Below are positions 1-10,512 of a stretch of DNA of 64,000 nt, in pieces. Position numbers and translations under genes: made by a program. The notes below the pieces were generated by a model. The model saw only the letters and a program-made list of their open reading frames with translations, searched no databases and had not been told where the DNA came from. How positions within the stretch are numbered: position 1 is the stretch's first letter; each line of letters begins with the position of its first letter. The DNA is taken from the NCBI RefSeq assembly GCF_023898315.1, contig NC_064619.1:296212150-296276149 (forward strand), read 5' to 3'. The stretch comes from Schistocerca nitens. Its lineage: Eukaryota > Arthropoda > Insecta > Orthoptera > Acrididae.

Positions 1-1480
1 GTGAGAACCCTGCACTACGTCTACGAGTGGCAGCGCCCTCGGAGTCCGGTTTCTTTTGGGTCCCTCCTCGTATGTCTTGTGTGAATGCAGTCACTATGAT
101 GCCACTTTCGCTGTCTGTGGAGAATCAAAGTGCGGTCACCATTTTCAAACAAACAGAACCTGGATTTGTACAAAAACCTATCTAATGATATTCCTGTCCC
201 CATTGACGGCGTTCCTTACACTATTGCCCTCTAACATACTTCTGCAGATTCGTCAATTGTAGACGGGTACGTGGACAATGCGCACATAACCCATACCGTA
301 ATAAACGGCGATGGACTGTCATCCCTGTTAGTGTACGATGTGTTAAACTGTTCCACTGTTGCGCCAGATGCGGGGAGGATGCAGATCTGTCCTGCAATGG
401 CAATCAGATGAGGTGTCGATCTTCTTTGGGGGAAGGGGGTGGGGGCAGTCTAGGTGGTGCGACATGACTCATCTTGTCATGTTCTACGAACTTCCGTGAA
501 CCATTTGGCATACACCCGTTGCACTGCCAAAACACTTCGTCCCACACGGGCAGCACTTTCCTGGATGGATGTATCACATTCTCTTATGCCAGTAATGCTC
601 CTTCTTTCAAACTCCTCATCCGTCTGCGGAGCATCCTGCATGTCTTCTCAAGGCACACTGATCCCCTACCCTTTGTTTGTAGGGACAACGAGAGTCACAG
701 ACGCATTTTACCTGTAGGTGGTGCTGCGCCGCGATATCGATGTTGATCTTGAATCCATGGGCTGACTGCTCAAATGCTAATCATTTGTACAGAAGATAAT
801 AATGTACATTCCCTGTGAATATGATCGTCTTACCTCTAGTCATTCAAGGTGTTCTATTTTTTTCTGAACTTGAGTGTATATATATTCGACTTGTTTATCT
901 TCGTTATTGTTGGATGTGTGTAGCACAGTAGGTGATTAATCAGAGTGTTTGTACATCCCTGCCCCAGCCCATCGTCTTTTATATCTGAATGTCTTAGAAA
1001 GATGTAGCTGTCTACATTTACCAAACTTGTGGGAATACTTGGTGTGTGACAGGTCTCAGACAGAAGTATTACATGGATGTCTATATCTTGAAATGTATGG
1101 CTGAACTCGTCGAGATGAGCTGATAGAGATTGGATATTTGCATGTGCAATATGGAGTTAGTGCAGACAGGTGCAAAGTGTGGAAGGATGTGAATGAGGGG
1201 CACATGAGACTGTGGGTTAGTGCCGGGTGGGGAACAAAGCATAATGAAATGTGCTCTTGTATGCATACAATACTACATCTCATCAAACAACACACTGCAT
1301 GCAAGACCTCACTATCCTCCAGCAGTTCCACTATATGCACATACCACTAGGTAAGTCAAGCTCCACATTCATCAACAGCAACTTTCTAGTGTCACTTGAA
1401 AAACAGTCATGTGAATTAAGCCTTTATGTCATTGTTTGCAGTTTAACTGGATTGCTCTCTATACTAGACACTCCTCACGA
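1..1480. other. No recognisable gene; probable repeat debris
   Basis: No reading frame here longer than about 95 codons shows a motif I recognise. The first 800 bases are fairly GC-rich and resemble decayed transposon sequence. The rest is mixed-composition sequence without terminal repeats that I could pair. A short G-rich stretch lies at 427-447. Nothing further can be supported. Confidence 0.4.
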
Positions 1481-1840
1481 CAAGTCAACATTGACAACAG
1501 CTTCCCTAGCTTGAATGTCTCCTTACTAAGCTCCACTAAACGGCACTGAAGTCCAGTTATGGCATGATGTTGGTGCAGGAAGTCTAACCCTGGGATCATG
1601 CTGAGCCCTTGCTTACATAAGACACTACTCCCACACATAGCCTAAACTTGGTTGACTCAAACGAAGATTGATCATAATCAATCCGAATGGTCGTATATTG
1701 CTATCCCTTACTCCATGTAACTTGTAACAAGATGGATTGCAACGCCTCCTACCTACAATTCTAATTCTCTTGAAGCCACTGACGCATGCATCCCTGTGTC
1801 CAATAAAACTTTATGTTCCCTATCGCCTATCATACCACTA
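1480..1840 (-). pseudogene. Degenerate retroelement aspartic-protease region
   Basis: Read on the minus strand, about 1835-1790 encodes VLLDTGMHASVASRELEL. This resembles the active-site region of retrotransposon aspartic proteases (hydrophobic-LLDTG-x-x-x-S/A). Further along the same strand a stretch reading GLSMIPGLDFLHQHHAI looks like the C-terminal 'I(L/P)G-x-DFL' flap of that fold. In-frame stops lie between the two parts, so it cannot make a working protease. It probably belongs to an LTR retrotransposon whose gag lay further right (1840-3100). The match is short and made by eye; chance similarity is possible. Confidence 0.4.
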
Positions 1841-3100
1841 GATGCACTCCGCCTCTGCATTCGTTTTTACTGCATTTATCTTTAGTGGAAACTGCTTCCA
1901 GCGGCTCTGGGGTTCCCACTTAAGTTCAATAGGTACTTCTTACTCCGCAAACCACCCCTACATTACGCCTGTTAACACATCGGGAGTCCACGCAACTCCT
2001 GTTACCGCCCTGTGTCTGGTAGCATCATCGCTACACACGCCATGTATTCCCACAATTAAATCATTTTGCATTCTACGTGAATATATTTCTCCAGTCCCTC
2101 ACAACTGTTTCAATTTCCTTATACTGCACAGAGATCTCTAGGCATCGCAAGGTGCACTCACGTGGATATCTCTTATGCTAAAACTCTTAGGAAAGCGTCA
2201 AGCACACGTTATTCGGCTTCCTGGGTTAACTCGCAACAACCAAGTTTTCAACTGCTCCATTACGCCTTTCGGAAACCAGACTCAACTGATTACAGAAAAA
2301 CGGTGAACTGCTCTGTTTCCTATATCTTTCTTCTAAGCCCCGTCTGAATTGATCAAAAGTCCCCGTTAAACGTAACCTTGCCATCTGTGACAGTTGCTAA
2401 TCTGTTCCAACCCTCTATGTCAGCTGATAACATGAGATGTTACACAAATGGTAACACATCCTTAGATGAGCTACCAGAAAAGGAAGAAACAAGGTTAGCA
2501 ATTCTATCTCCTCATTTTTCTCCACTAGTTAATTGTCTGAAACTTATCCGCCCTTAAACGATTTACCTGATTCACCAATCACTGTATAGCCTCCTCTCTG
2601 GTGACATCTTGTGTCTCTGATTTTACCATTACCTTACCATTATTCATTTCCACGATTCAAAATTAATAATCCAAAAACAACACAGAAATAATCATCCAAC
2701 AATGATCTAGATAGGGCACTCTATGGATATCTGTACTATCAACCTACTTCTCTTACCTAATCATGAGCCACCTGGACCCTCTACGCTGTCTAATCATGTG
2801 TCCAGCACGATTACATATAAAGCGAACAACTGCTACGGACTCGGTAAATGTACAATACATAAGCTCTAACCACTCATCTCTAGAATTGCCCGTATACTGT
2901 GATAAGTACACTGATTTCTCAAGTTTTGCATAAGTAACTATAGCTTTATCATGCCCTGTAAGCCTCAGTCCCATGATTGTCACCACAAAAGTACAAAATT
3001 GCCTCACTGCCGCAAACGACGATATAGTAGGCTGTGGTTCGGACGTCCTGCTGCGGGGAAGGTGGCACACCGTCTGCTGTAGACTGCGGCGATGGCGGCT
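1840..3100 (-). pseudogene. Possible gag remnant of a minus-strand LTR retroelement
   Basis: On the minus strand this holds broken frames, the longest being 105 codons at 2753-3070. It sits upstream, in reading direction, of the protease-like motif at 1480-1840, which is where gag would be. Around 1900-2050 the minus strand shows several cysteines in a spacing faintly like a zinc knuckle, but stops interrupt it. No frame is long enough to name a domain. I call it gag only by position. It could equally be unrelated debris. Confidence 0.25.
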
Positions 3101-3571
3101 CCCACAACATCATTCTGCAGAACATAATTGCAATTGGTGGGGTGAGCGGTGGTGGTGACGGGCCAGAGGGTCCCATCGACACACTGCTGACAGTAAAAAA
3201 TTCTTTATTCAGCTATGGTACTACCACCCAGTCACGATGCTCAAAACAAGAGACTTATGGTGTGGTGACATCGACCGTCCTGCTAAGGTTAACACTGCTA
3301 CACAGTCGAGTTTTCCACTAACCAGGAAAGTACTTCGGCTCGAACAAACACAAATACACCAAAATCGAGTGAGAAATAATGTAAAGGTCTCTTATTGCAC
3401 TAGTGATACTCCCGCATCTGCAAAACTCTGCAGTCGTCCGTTAGAGGCCTCCGCGTATGCCATGCCGCATTGCACACTGACCTGCCGGTACGCCAGTCGG
3501 GACCAGTAGGGACGGTGCAGTGTGCCTCTAAAGTTGCGTTTTGTGACATTATTTGTGTATTGAAGCGTCAG

Positions 3572-3952
3572 ATGGCTCGGCGATTGGTAATCAATCCTGC
3601 TAATGTATTGCGATTGGTTGAGATGAAGTTACGAAGAACCCTTCTTCGTGAAGATGGTATTGGTGTAGAAGACGAATCATTCGCATGTTTTCTGGTTTCT
3701 ATTACAGTGCAGAAATATGAGCATAAGTTAGAAACAGATACCGTTGTAACACTAACACATAATGATGATGATAGGGATGATAATGACGAACAACTCATTG
3801 CAAACGGTAGTGCTACGGCAAGTGCGGGAAGAGGCGATGGAAGCAGTGACAGTGAATACAACCGTCTCCCAAGAAGAAGGTTAAAGTTGCAAGTATCATC
3901 ACGGCGTTTGATGACAACACACTGGAGAACATGTACGACGATTATTACGTAA
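3572..3952 (+). pseudogene. N-terminal part of pogo-like transposase, out of frame with the DDE domain
   Basis: An open frame beginning MARRLVINPANVLRLVEMK runs 127 codons and overlaps the start of the DDE-domain frame (3931-5184) by 22 bases in a different phase. It is acidic in the middle (a run of Asp and Asn near 3760-3790). The downstream frame is open back to about 3856, where it encodes SPKKKVKV (3865-3888), a nuclear-localisation-like cluster. The simplest reading is that one protein was split by a single-base indel somewhere in 3850-3900. A spliced gene is the alternative. I could not recognise a classical CENP-B-type helix-turn-helix in this part. Confidence 0.5.
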
Positions 3953-5184
3953 GAGGTTTCGACACATGCGACAAGCTTCTGAAAAGATACCCTAAACTGA
4001 AGTCTAAAAACAAAATTAAAAACATACTGGATTACATGGCAAAGAAAAGAGAAGGAAATACAGTTTTCAATGGAAGTCGTACACTGCTCTTCAAGACCAT
4101 CAAGGAGGGTGTAATAGCGAAATTCGATGAAGCGCGAGAATGCGGTTCCGCCGTTCATTATTGGCATTTACAACATTGGGCATTGGACGTAGCCAGAAAT
4201 CTCGGGTGTACAAACTTTACAGCTTCACTAGGATTTATTACTAATTTTAAAAAGGAGTTTACGGTAACATCAAGCCGTATCACTATGCTCCAAGCACGAA
4301 AAGATAAGGATGGCGAAGAAGAGCTGATTGAAAGAGCTCAAACGTTTGTTGCTGACGTCAATGAGCATATCACGAGAGAAAACATCGATATTAGTTCTGT
4401 ATGGAACTGTGATCAGAGTCTGTTCAACTATGAACTTTTTTTGTGTGACAGAACACTATCCATGAAAGGGGAGAGAAACACTGTCGCGATGTTGCAATCA
4501 GTTAACTGTCCAACACATAGTTACACGATCGATGTTGCTATATCAATGGACGGACGATTGGCAGACAAACTCTATATTTGCTTCCAAGAATCCAGTGGAA
4601 AGTTTGGACCCCGCGTGTCAAGGGAAATAGAAACGCGGTGCCCTCCAAATGTCGTCGTCGATGCAAGTGTGAGTGGGAAGATGACGAAACAACATCTGAA
4701 GACGTTTTTTCTGTCAGTTTTGAATCCACATTTGTCGAGAAAGTCATTAGTACTTTGTGACTCCTGGTCTGGACATAAGGATGAACGAGTACTACTGGAA
4801 GCATCTGGCGGAAAACTTGTAGATTTAAAAATCATTCCGCCTAAAACTACAAAATATGCACAACCTCTGGATGTGTATTTCTTCAGGCAATATAAAATAT
4901 ATGCCAAGAGAATAACAGACTTCATTAAACTACGTTCCAGTAATATGCAGCCGAAATTGCACGACAGATTCTTTATCATGAATATGCATTCTGTCATTTA
5001 CAATCAGTTATCTGCGGGAGTATACAGACCAATGCTTCGTTACGCGTGGCAGAACGCTGGCTACGATATTGGTGAACCAGTGAACAACTTCAAAAGTGTC
5101 ATTGACGTGGCGTTCAACACTGATATTATAGAAAGTGCAAATACGCCATGCGATCAACTTGCATTTCTTCACTGTGCGTTTTGA
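3931..5184 (+). CDS. Pogo/Tigger-like DDE superfamily transposase (catalytic domain)
   Basis: This 417-codon frame has the layout of the DDE-1 superfamily (pogo/Tigger/jerky relatives), which cut and paste DNA in the nucleus. The catalytic aspartates are visible: D161 in WNCDQS, D277 in LCDSWSGHKD, and D314 in PPKTTKYAQPLDVYFF. The spacing and the 'NxDQ', 'SxxGH' and 'PPxxTxxxQPLD' contexts are typical. The start given is the first Met of the frame. The true protein probably began upstream (see the out-of-frame N-terminal part at 3572). All three catalytic residues survive and there is no internal stop, so this is either a fairly young transposon or a transposase-derived gene. I did not find terminal inverted repeats. 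BEL/Pao sequence begins about 400 bases downstream. Confidence 0.85.
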   Translation: MYDDYYVRGFDTCDKLLKRYPKLKSKNKIKNILDYMAKKREGNTVFNGSRTLLFKTIKEGVIAKFDEARECGSAVHYWHLQHWALDVARNLGCTNFTASLGFITNFKKEFTVTSSRITMLQARKDKDGEEELIERAQTFVADVNEHITRENIDISSVWNCDQSLFNYELFLCDRTLSMKGERNTVAMLQSVNCPTHSYTIDVAISMDGRLADKLYICFQESSGKFGPRVSREIETRCPPNVVVDASVSGKMTKQHLKTFFLSVLNPHLSRKSLVLCDSWSGHKDERVLLEASGGKLVDLKIIPPKTTKYAQPLDVYFFRQYKIYAKRITDFIKLRSSNMQPKLHDRFFIMNMHSVIYNQLSAGVYRPMLRYAWQNAGYDIGEPVNNFKSVIDVAFNTDIIESANTPCDQLAFLHCAF

Positions 5185-5599
5185 AGTCATTCGTATTGTT
5201 CGGAGCATTTTATTGACATTCCGCATTTACATTTATAGTGAAGATTGTTGCGTTGCGTATGGCGTCTACAATTACATCTACAGTGATATCTAGAGCATGA
5301 CTGCAGAGTTTTGCAGAAAAACGACACCCACCAGCACATTCAGAGGTACATAATGGTCCTGTAACCAAACGTTCAACAGATCTGTTTGTTCGAGCCCAAG
5401 TACTTTCCTGGTAAGTACGACTGGTATCATCTTGCAATCCCCTTACGTACATGCTATTCTGACCCACATATCGCCACGCTGTGGCCACTAGCCTACAGCT
5501 TCCAATGCAATAATTCACGGCAGCTCTCTCACTACCTCTTATTAGTGTTAATAAAATACTGGGTAGCAACACTACAACAGCAACAAATTCTCACGTCAG
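5185..5599. other. Spacer between pogo-like transposase and BEL/Pao remnant
   Basis: No recognisable protein or repeat boundary. The frames here are short and lack motifs. It may contain the missing 3' end of the pogo-like element and the deleted 5' end (LTR and gag) of the BEL/Pao element. Confidence 0.4.
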
Positions 5600-7061
5600 C
5601 CGACAGTGCCACAAAATGCAGGAGTTCTGGTCTTGAAGGAGGGTATATGGCTGATATGGCTGGCAGATCCGAGAGGGGACACTGAAGATCTCTCTGCTGA
5701 AGTTCTGATTGGAGCCGACTATTACTGGAAAACTGTGACGTTGGAAAAAACAATTAAAACCTCACATTCTCTGGTTGTCCTTCCCACAATCTTTGAATAT
5801 GTTCTTTGAGAAAAGAAATATTGTAGCTAACAAGGCGATCGTCAACTTCACTCAAGACAGCTTCAGTGAGGTGTCTGATAAGACACTTTTGGATATGGAG
5901 ACAATTTGCATAACAGAGCGAACGTTGAAACCGATGCATCATTCAGTCTCGCAAGAGTTCCGAACGTCATACCATGGGAGATTGGCCCCAGAGTTTTATG
6001 CTTGCCTCGGAAGGAGAGCATCCGTTTCTCCAGAAGCTGCACTACTGCTGAAGCACGTTTTCGCTCCTTACAAAACAATTTGCAAGGGAGTGAAGAACTG
6101 AAGAAATTTTTGACGAGAATAGGTCAAATTACCTTAAGATGAATCAGGTGTAAGTTGCACCTAAGGGCTACACAGTTGGAAATGTATTTTACCTGTCCCC
6201 CCCCCCCCCCCCCCCCGTATAGTGAATAAATTCGGCAGTGGAAGCATCAAGTACAGAACTGTGTTCACTGCATCATCACACGACCCCCAACTCTCCATCT
6301 CTGAATGACGCCCTCAAAACAGGACTAAATTTACTGCCAGACATGCTTGTAATTTTGCTACGATTCCGTAAACTCCCAACGAGACCAGTTTTGATGTAGG
6401 TCAAGCCTTCTTGCAGCTAACACTAGACGAAGAGGATGGACATCTCACTACATTCTTTTTGTATCGTGTTCAACAAACTGAGAATGGGGCCTATACAACC
6501 ACAGATAATTTGATAATGTAACCCTTTCGAACGTTTGCTGTTTGGACTTGCGCCTAGGGCATTTCTTTTGTCATATGCCATAAGTGAGGTAGCAGTATTA
6601 TATAGTGACAAATATCCACGAGCGTCAGCGCTTACATACAGTTCTATATTCATGGAAGATTTTGTAGCTAGTGTGATGACGCTGGAACTGTTTATTATGA
6701 ACTGACGGCACTCTTCCTCCAAATAAGCCTTTCACTTTCCAAAGGGGTGACTAATTCGAAAAAACAGAAGGTAATGTAGCATGACAACGACTTCGGAACC
6801 AAGCCCCCAACGCGAGTCGTGGGAATCAATTGGAATTCTGAAGATGACTCTATCTCCACCGACTACCAGAAGACCGCGGAAGACCTGAGTGACAGACTGG
6901 TAACTAAGAGAAACATTCTCCAAGCAACCGTTCAGTTTTATGTGCCTCTTGGTCTGTTCACACCCATTAGAGTTGTTGCTGAACTCATCTTCCAAGACAA
7001 GTGGCTGAGAGGACTTGTATGGAAAGAAGTTTTGCCCAAAGATTTTGCATATATTTTGTAA
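5600..7061 (+). pseudogene. BEL/Pao protease-to-RT segment
   Basis: The segment begins with GVLVLKEGIWLIWLADPRG and then VLIGADYYWK, matching the 'LIG(A/S)DYxW' signature at the end of the Pao protease-like domain. At 5990-6145 a run ending RFRSLQNNLQGSEELKKFL matches the Pao RT leader. RT motifs follow: VFTASS, LLPDMLVILLRFRKLP, then LLFGLAPRAFLLSYAI. The catalytic box reads FMEDFV at 6649-6666 where YMDDFV is usual, so the first catalytic Asp is replaced by Glu. Frame changes occur near 6400 and 6690. After the box, VGINWNSEDD and VPLGLFTPIRVVAELIFQDKW match the conserved connection region that follows RT in this family. Confidence 0.8.
6197..6216. repeat. Poly-C tract
   Basis: A run of 20 C residues inside the BEL/Pao RT remnant, between the RT leader and the first core motif. 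It is a likely slippage or assembly-error site. Confidence 0.95.
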
Positions 7062-7074
7062 GAGGTCCATGACT

Positions 7075-7840
7075 AAGGAATTTATTGCTAGCGCATTCGA
7101 GCAGCTGTAATTTCGATGGATTTCTCACGCGCTGCCTACGATATATAAGCTATAATAGAATCGCGGACCAATGAGCAGTGTTGGCTGCAGTAGGAGCTGT
7201 GTCAGTAGTAGTGGTAGTAGCTAGCAGTCTGGTGTATGGTATAAGGTAAAAGCAGCCGCGCGCACGTGTAGTTTGTTACAACAAAATATGTACCATTGTT
7301 ATATCATGTCCCATGTAAATGTTTCAAAAAAAATCTTTTAATAATAATCTTTTTTATAAAATTAACTTTTTGACAGTCATTCATCTGAATTTAAAGAATT
7401 TATTAATTTCTGCAATCCATGGTCATCCCGATTATCGCAAAGAAAAATCAGTCGTTTCCTTTTATACATGACAAATCTAGCGGCCAGCATTGCACTGGGC
7501 TTTGCCAGAAAAATTTCCTATAGGAGCAGATATATACGCGTTATACGGCGACTTCATTGAGGTAAGAATTTTCAATTTATTCAGAATGATCTTTCAGGGC
7601 CATGGCGCAGCACAGCTGACGTCCAAAATTTACCAGTTTAAATTCACAGTCAATTATTTAAAGGTTATAAGTGAGCCACAATTTTATTGAGAGGTTAGTC
7701 ACGTTATTATTGCGAGGTTACGGAATAATAAGCTGTTGGGAGGTTACACTGAATGTGAATGATATACATAATTTTTTGCTATTGGGAGGTTACAACTTGG
7801 CACTCTTTGATCTCAAAGCTTCATCACTTACCATCAGCAT
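7075..7840. other. Non-coding insert inside the BEL/Pao element, possibly a solo LTR
   Basis: The Pao protein homology stops at about 7070 and resumes at about 7880. The 770 bases between have no coding similarity. They contain TATA-like stretches (for example ATATATAAGC near 7140), a GC-rich purine and pyrimidine block near 7255, and short repeats of GAGGTTA(C/G). This composition would suit a solo LTR or another non-coding insertion. I could not fix its ends or a target-site duplication. Confidence 0.35.
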
Positions 7841-7880
7841 GAATAGCAGATGAATAGGTATGACAGGCACAAGTGATTCC

Positions 7881-8580
7881 GTAGAGGTGCACGTATTTTG
7901 TGACGTATCTGAAAGAGCTTATAGTGCTGTTTGTGTGTACAGACAACTACTGAAATTGGTTACATAGCACATATTGTTTGCAACAAGAACCGATTGGCTC
8001 CAGCCAAGACGGTAACAGTACCTAGGTTGGAATTGCTTGCTGCATTGGTTGCCTCACTATCTTTTTTTGTTGTCAGGAAACATCGTTTGATGCCAACAGA
8101 ATTACTTTATGGAGTGACTCTACAGTCACCTTGGAGGGACAGAAATACTGACTTACGCAACACCCAGCTAATGGAGGCGTTGTGCTGGAAGTCAAAATCC
8201 CACAGATAACCTCGAAAGGGGAATAGAAGCAGACCTACTATTAATGCATGACATCTGGGAGTTCGGTCCATCTTGGCTTTCCTAACACAAACAGTCATAG
8301 CCACTGAACATCCCAATCCAAACTCCACCTAAATAAATGCCAGAAGCCAAAACTCGAGGACATGCTACTCTGACGATTACAGAACGTCTATTCAGTATCA
8401 CAAAATTCAATTCATAATGTGAATACTGCCCATAGCCGTATTTGTATTTCGATTTATTGATATAACTAAGAATAAGATAAGAAGTTCTGGCAGTCTGAGT
8501 GATGTGGAACCACAAAACGCCTGTACATTCTGGATTAGAAGAATTCAATAGGAACTATTCACTGCTGAAAACTATCTGCA
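7881..8580 (+). pseudogene. BEL/Pao RNase H and tether region
   Basis: At 7881 the frame reads VEVHVFCDVSERAYSAVCVY, the RNase H start of Pao polyproteins, followed after a frameshift by NRLAPAKTVTVPRLELLAAL (about 7984-8043), the strongly conserved 'VAP-x-K-x-(x)T-x-PRLELLAAL' block. A weaker stretch RGIEADLLLMHDIWEFGPSWL (about 8212-8280) matches the 'ADL-x-SRG...W-x-GP-x-WL' block before the integrase. Stops interrupt it at several points, including just after GPSWLS. RNase H in an intact element removes RNA from the cDNA hybrid; this copy cannot. Confidence 0.8.
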
Positions 8581-9090
8581 TTGCATAGGGGAGAACAGTT
8601 ACCCAAGGCATCAAAGATTTTTCAGTACAACCCGTGCATGTCAGATAGCGTGATTCGGCTTGGTGGTAGGCTACAATGCACTGCATTATCCAACTCCGAG
8701 AAGCATTCAATTATAATGGATGGAGGCCGTCATTTCATGGAGCTTCTCATCAAACATACACACGTAAAACTGCGTCATCTCAGCATAGACGTTGTGAAAG
8801 GAGAACTGCATGAAAAATTTTGGATTCTGCAACGACGACATGCTGTTTGGAGCGTTCTTCAGCCTTGCCTTCCCTGCAAGGTGATACATAGTCGTCGACA
8901 GGAAGAAATCGAGACTCTACTACCACTGGACAGAGGTCAATCTGCAAGACAATTTGAAGAAACAGATACTGATTTTGCAACTCTTTATATGTCAAACAAC
9001 GAAGTTCTACATGGTCCTATTCACATGCACCCCAACACATGGAATTCATACTGAACTTGTGGCGGTTATATTCAGAGACAGTTTTATATA

Positions 9091-10512
9091 CACTCCTGGA
9101 AATTGAAATAAGAACACCGTGAATTCATTGTTCCAGGAAGGGGAAACTTTATTGACACATTCCTGGGGTCAGATACATCACATGATCACACTGACAGAAC
9201 CACAGGCACATAGACACAGGCAACAGAGCATGCACAATGTCGGCACTAGTACAGTGTATATCCACCTTTCGCAGCAATGCAGGCTGCTATTCTCCCATGG
9301 AGACGATCGTAGAGATGCTGGATGTAGTCCTGTGGAACGGCTTGCCATGCCATTTCCACCTGGCGCCTCAGTTGGACCAGCGTTCGTGCTGGACGTGCAG
9401 ACCGCGTGAGACGACGCTTGATCCAGTCCCAAACATGCTCAATGGTGGACAGATCCGGAGATCTTGCTGGCCAGGGTAGTTGACTTACACCTTCTAGAGC
9501 ACGTTGGGTGGCACGGGATACATGCGGACGTGCATTGTCCTGTTGGAACAGCAAGTTCCCTTGCCGGTCTAGGAATGGTAGAACGATGGGTTCGATGACG
9601 GTTTGGATGTACCGTGCACTATTCAGTGTCCCCTCGACGATCACCAGTGGTGTACGGCCAGTGTAGGAGATCGCTCCCCACACCATGATGCCGGGTGTTG
9701 GCCCTGTGTGCCTCGGTCGTATGCAGTCCTGATTGTGGCGCTCACCTGCACGGCGCCAAACACGCATACGACCATCATTGGCACCAAGGCAGAAGCGACT
9801 CTCATCGCTGAAGACGACACGTCTCCATTCGTCCCTCCATTCACGCCTGTCGCGACACCACTGGAGGCGGGCTGCACGATGTTGGGGCGTGAGCGGAAGA
9901 CGGCCTAACGGTGTGCGGGACCGTAGCCCAGCTTCATGGAGACGGTTGCGAATGGTCCTCGCCGATACCGCAGGAGCAACAGTGTCCCTAATTTGCTGGG
10001 AAGTGGCGGTGTGGTCCCCTACGGCACTGCGTAGGATCCTACGGTCTTGGCGTGCATCCGTGCGTCGCTGCGGTCCGGTCCCAGGTCGACGGGCACGTGC
10101 ACCTTCCGCCGACCACTGGCGACAACATCGATGTACTGTGGAGACCTCACGCCCCACGTGTTGAGCAATTCGGCAGTACGTCCACCCAGCCTCCCGCATG
10201 CCCACTATACGCCCTCACTCAAAGTCCGTCAACTGCACATACGGTTCACGTCCACGCTGTCGCGGCATGCTACCAGTGTTAAAGACTGCGCTGGAGCTCC
10301 GTATGCCACGGCAAACTGGCTGACACTGACGGCGGCGGTGCACAAATGCTGCGCAGCTAGCGCCATTCGACGGCCAACACCGCGGGTCCTGGTGTGTCCG
10401 CTGTGCCGTGCGTGTGATCATTGCTTGTACAGCCCTCTCGCAGTGTCCGGAGCAAGTATGGTGGGTCTGACACACCGGTGTCAATGTGTTCTTTTTTCCA
10501 TTTCCAGGAGTG
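9091..10512 (-). mobile_element. Tc1-like element 'Tc1-B', copy 1 (1,422 bp)
   Basis: The ends are imperfect inverted repeats beginning CACTCCTGGAAATTGAAATA at 9091 and, on the other strand, CACTCCTGGAAATGGAAAAA from 10512. The element is flanked by TA at 9089-9090 and 10513-10514, the standard Tc1/mariner target duplication. It interrupts the integrase of the BEL/Pao remnant. A second copy of identical length lies at 15973-17394. Confidence 0.93.
9246..10268 (-). pseudogene. Tc1-B transposase, copy 1 (one N-terminal nonsense codon)
   Basis: The minus-strand frame 9246-10205 gives 319 residues of a Tc1-family transposase that moves its own element by cut and paste at TA sites. A helix-turn-helix lies near residues 5-30 (REAGWTYCRIAQHVGREVST), a second DNA-binding block near 68-95, then catalytic motifs: D134 in VVFSDESRF, D223 in LFQQDNARPH, E256 in SPDLSTIEHVWD. 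By comparison with copy 2 the original start is MPRQRGREPYV at 10268, but a TGA at 10215-10217 replaces the Arg codon there. Only 32 residues separate D223 and E256, against 34 in typical Tc1 proteins. Apart from the TGA the frame is uninterrupted, so a shortened protein starting at 10205 is conceivable but would lose part of the DNA-binding region. Confidence 0.9.

Noticed and set aside
4538..4997. Minus-strand frames of 88 and 141 codons opposite the pogo-like transposase
   Set aside because: They lie wholly antisense to a frame with clear catalytic motifs and show no family signature of their own.
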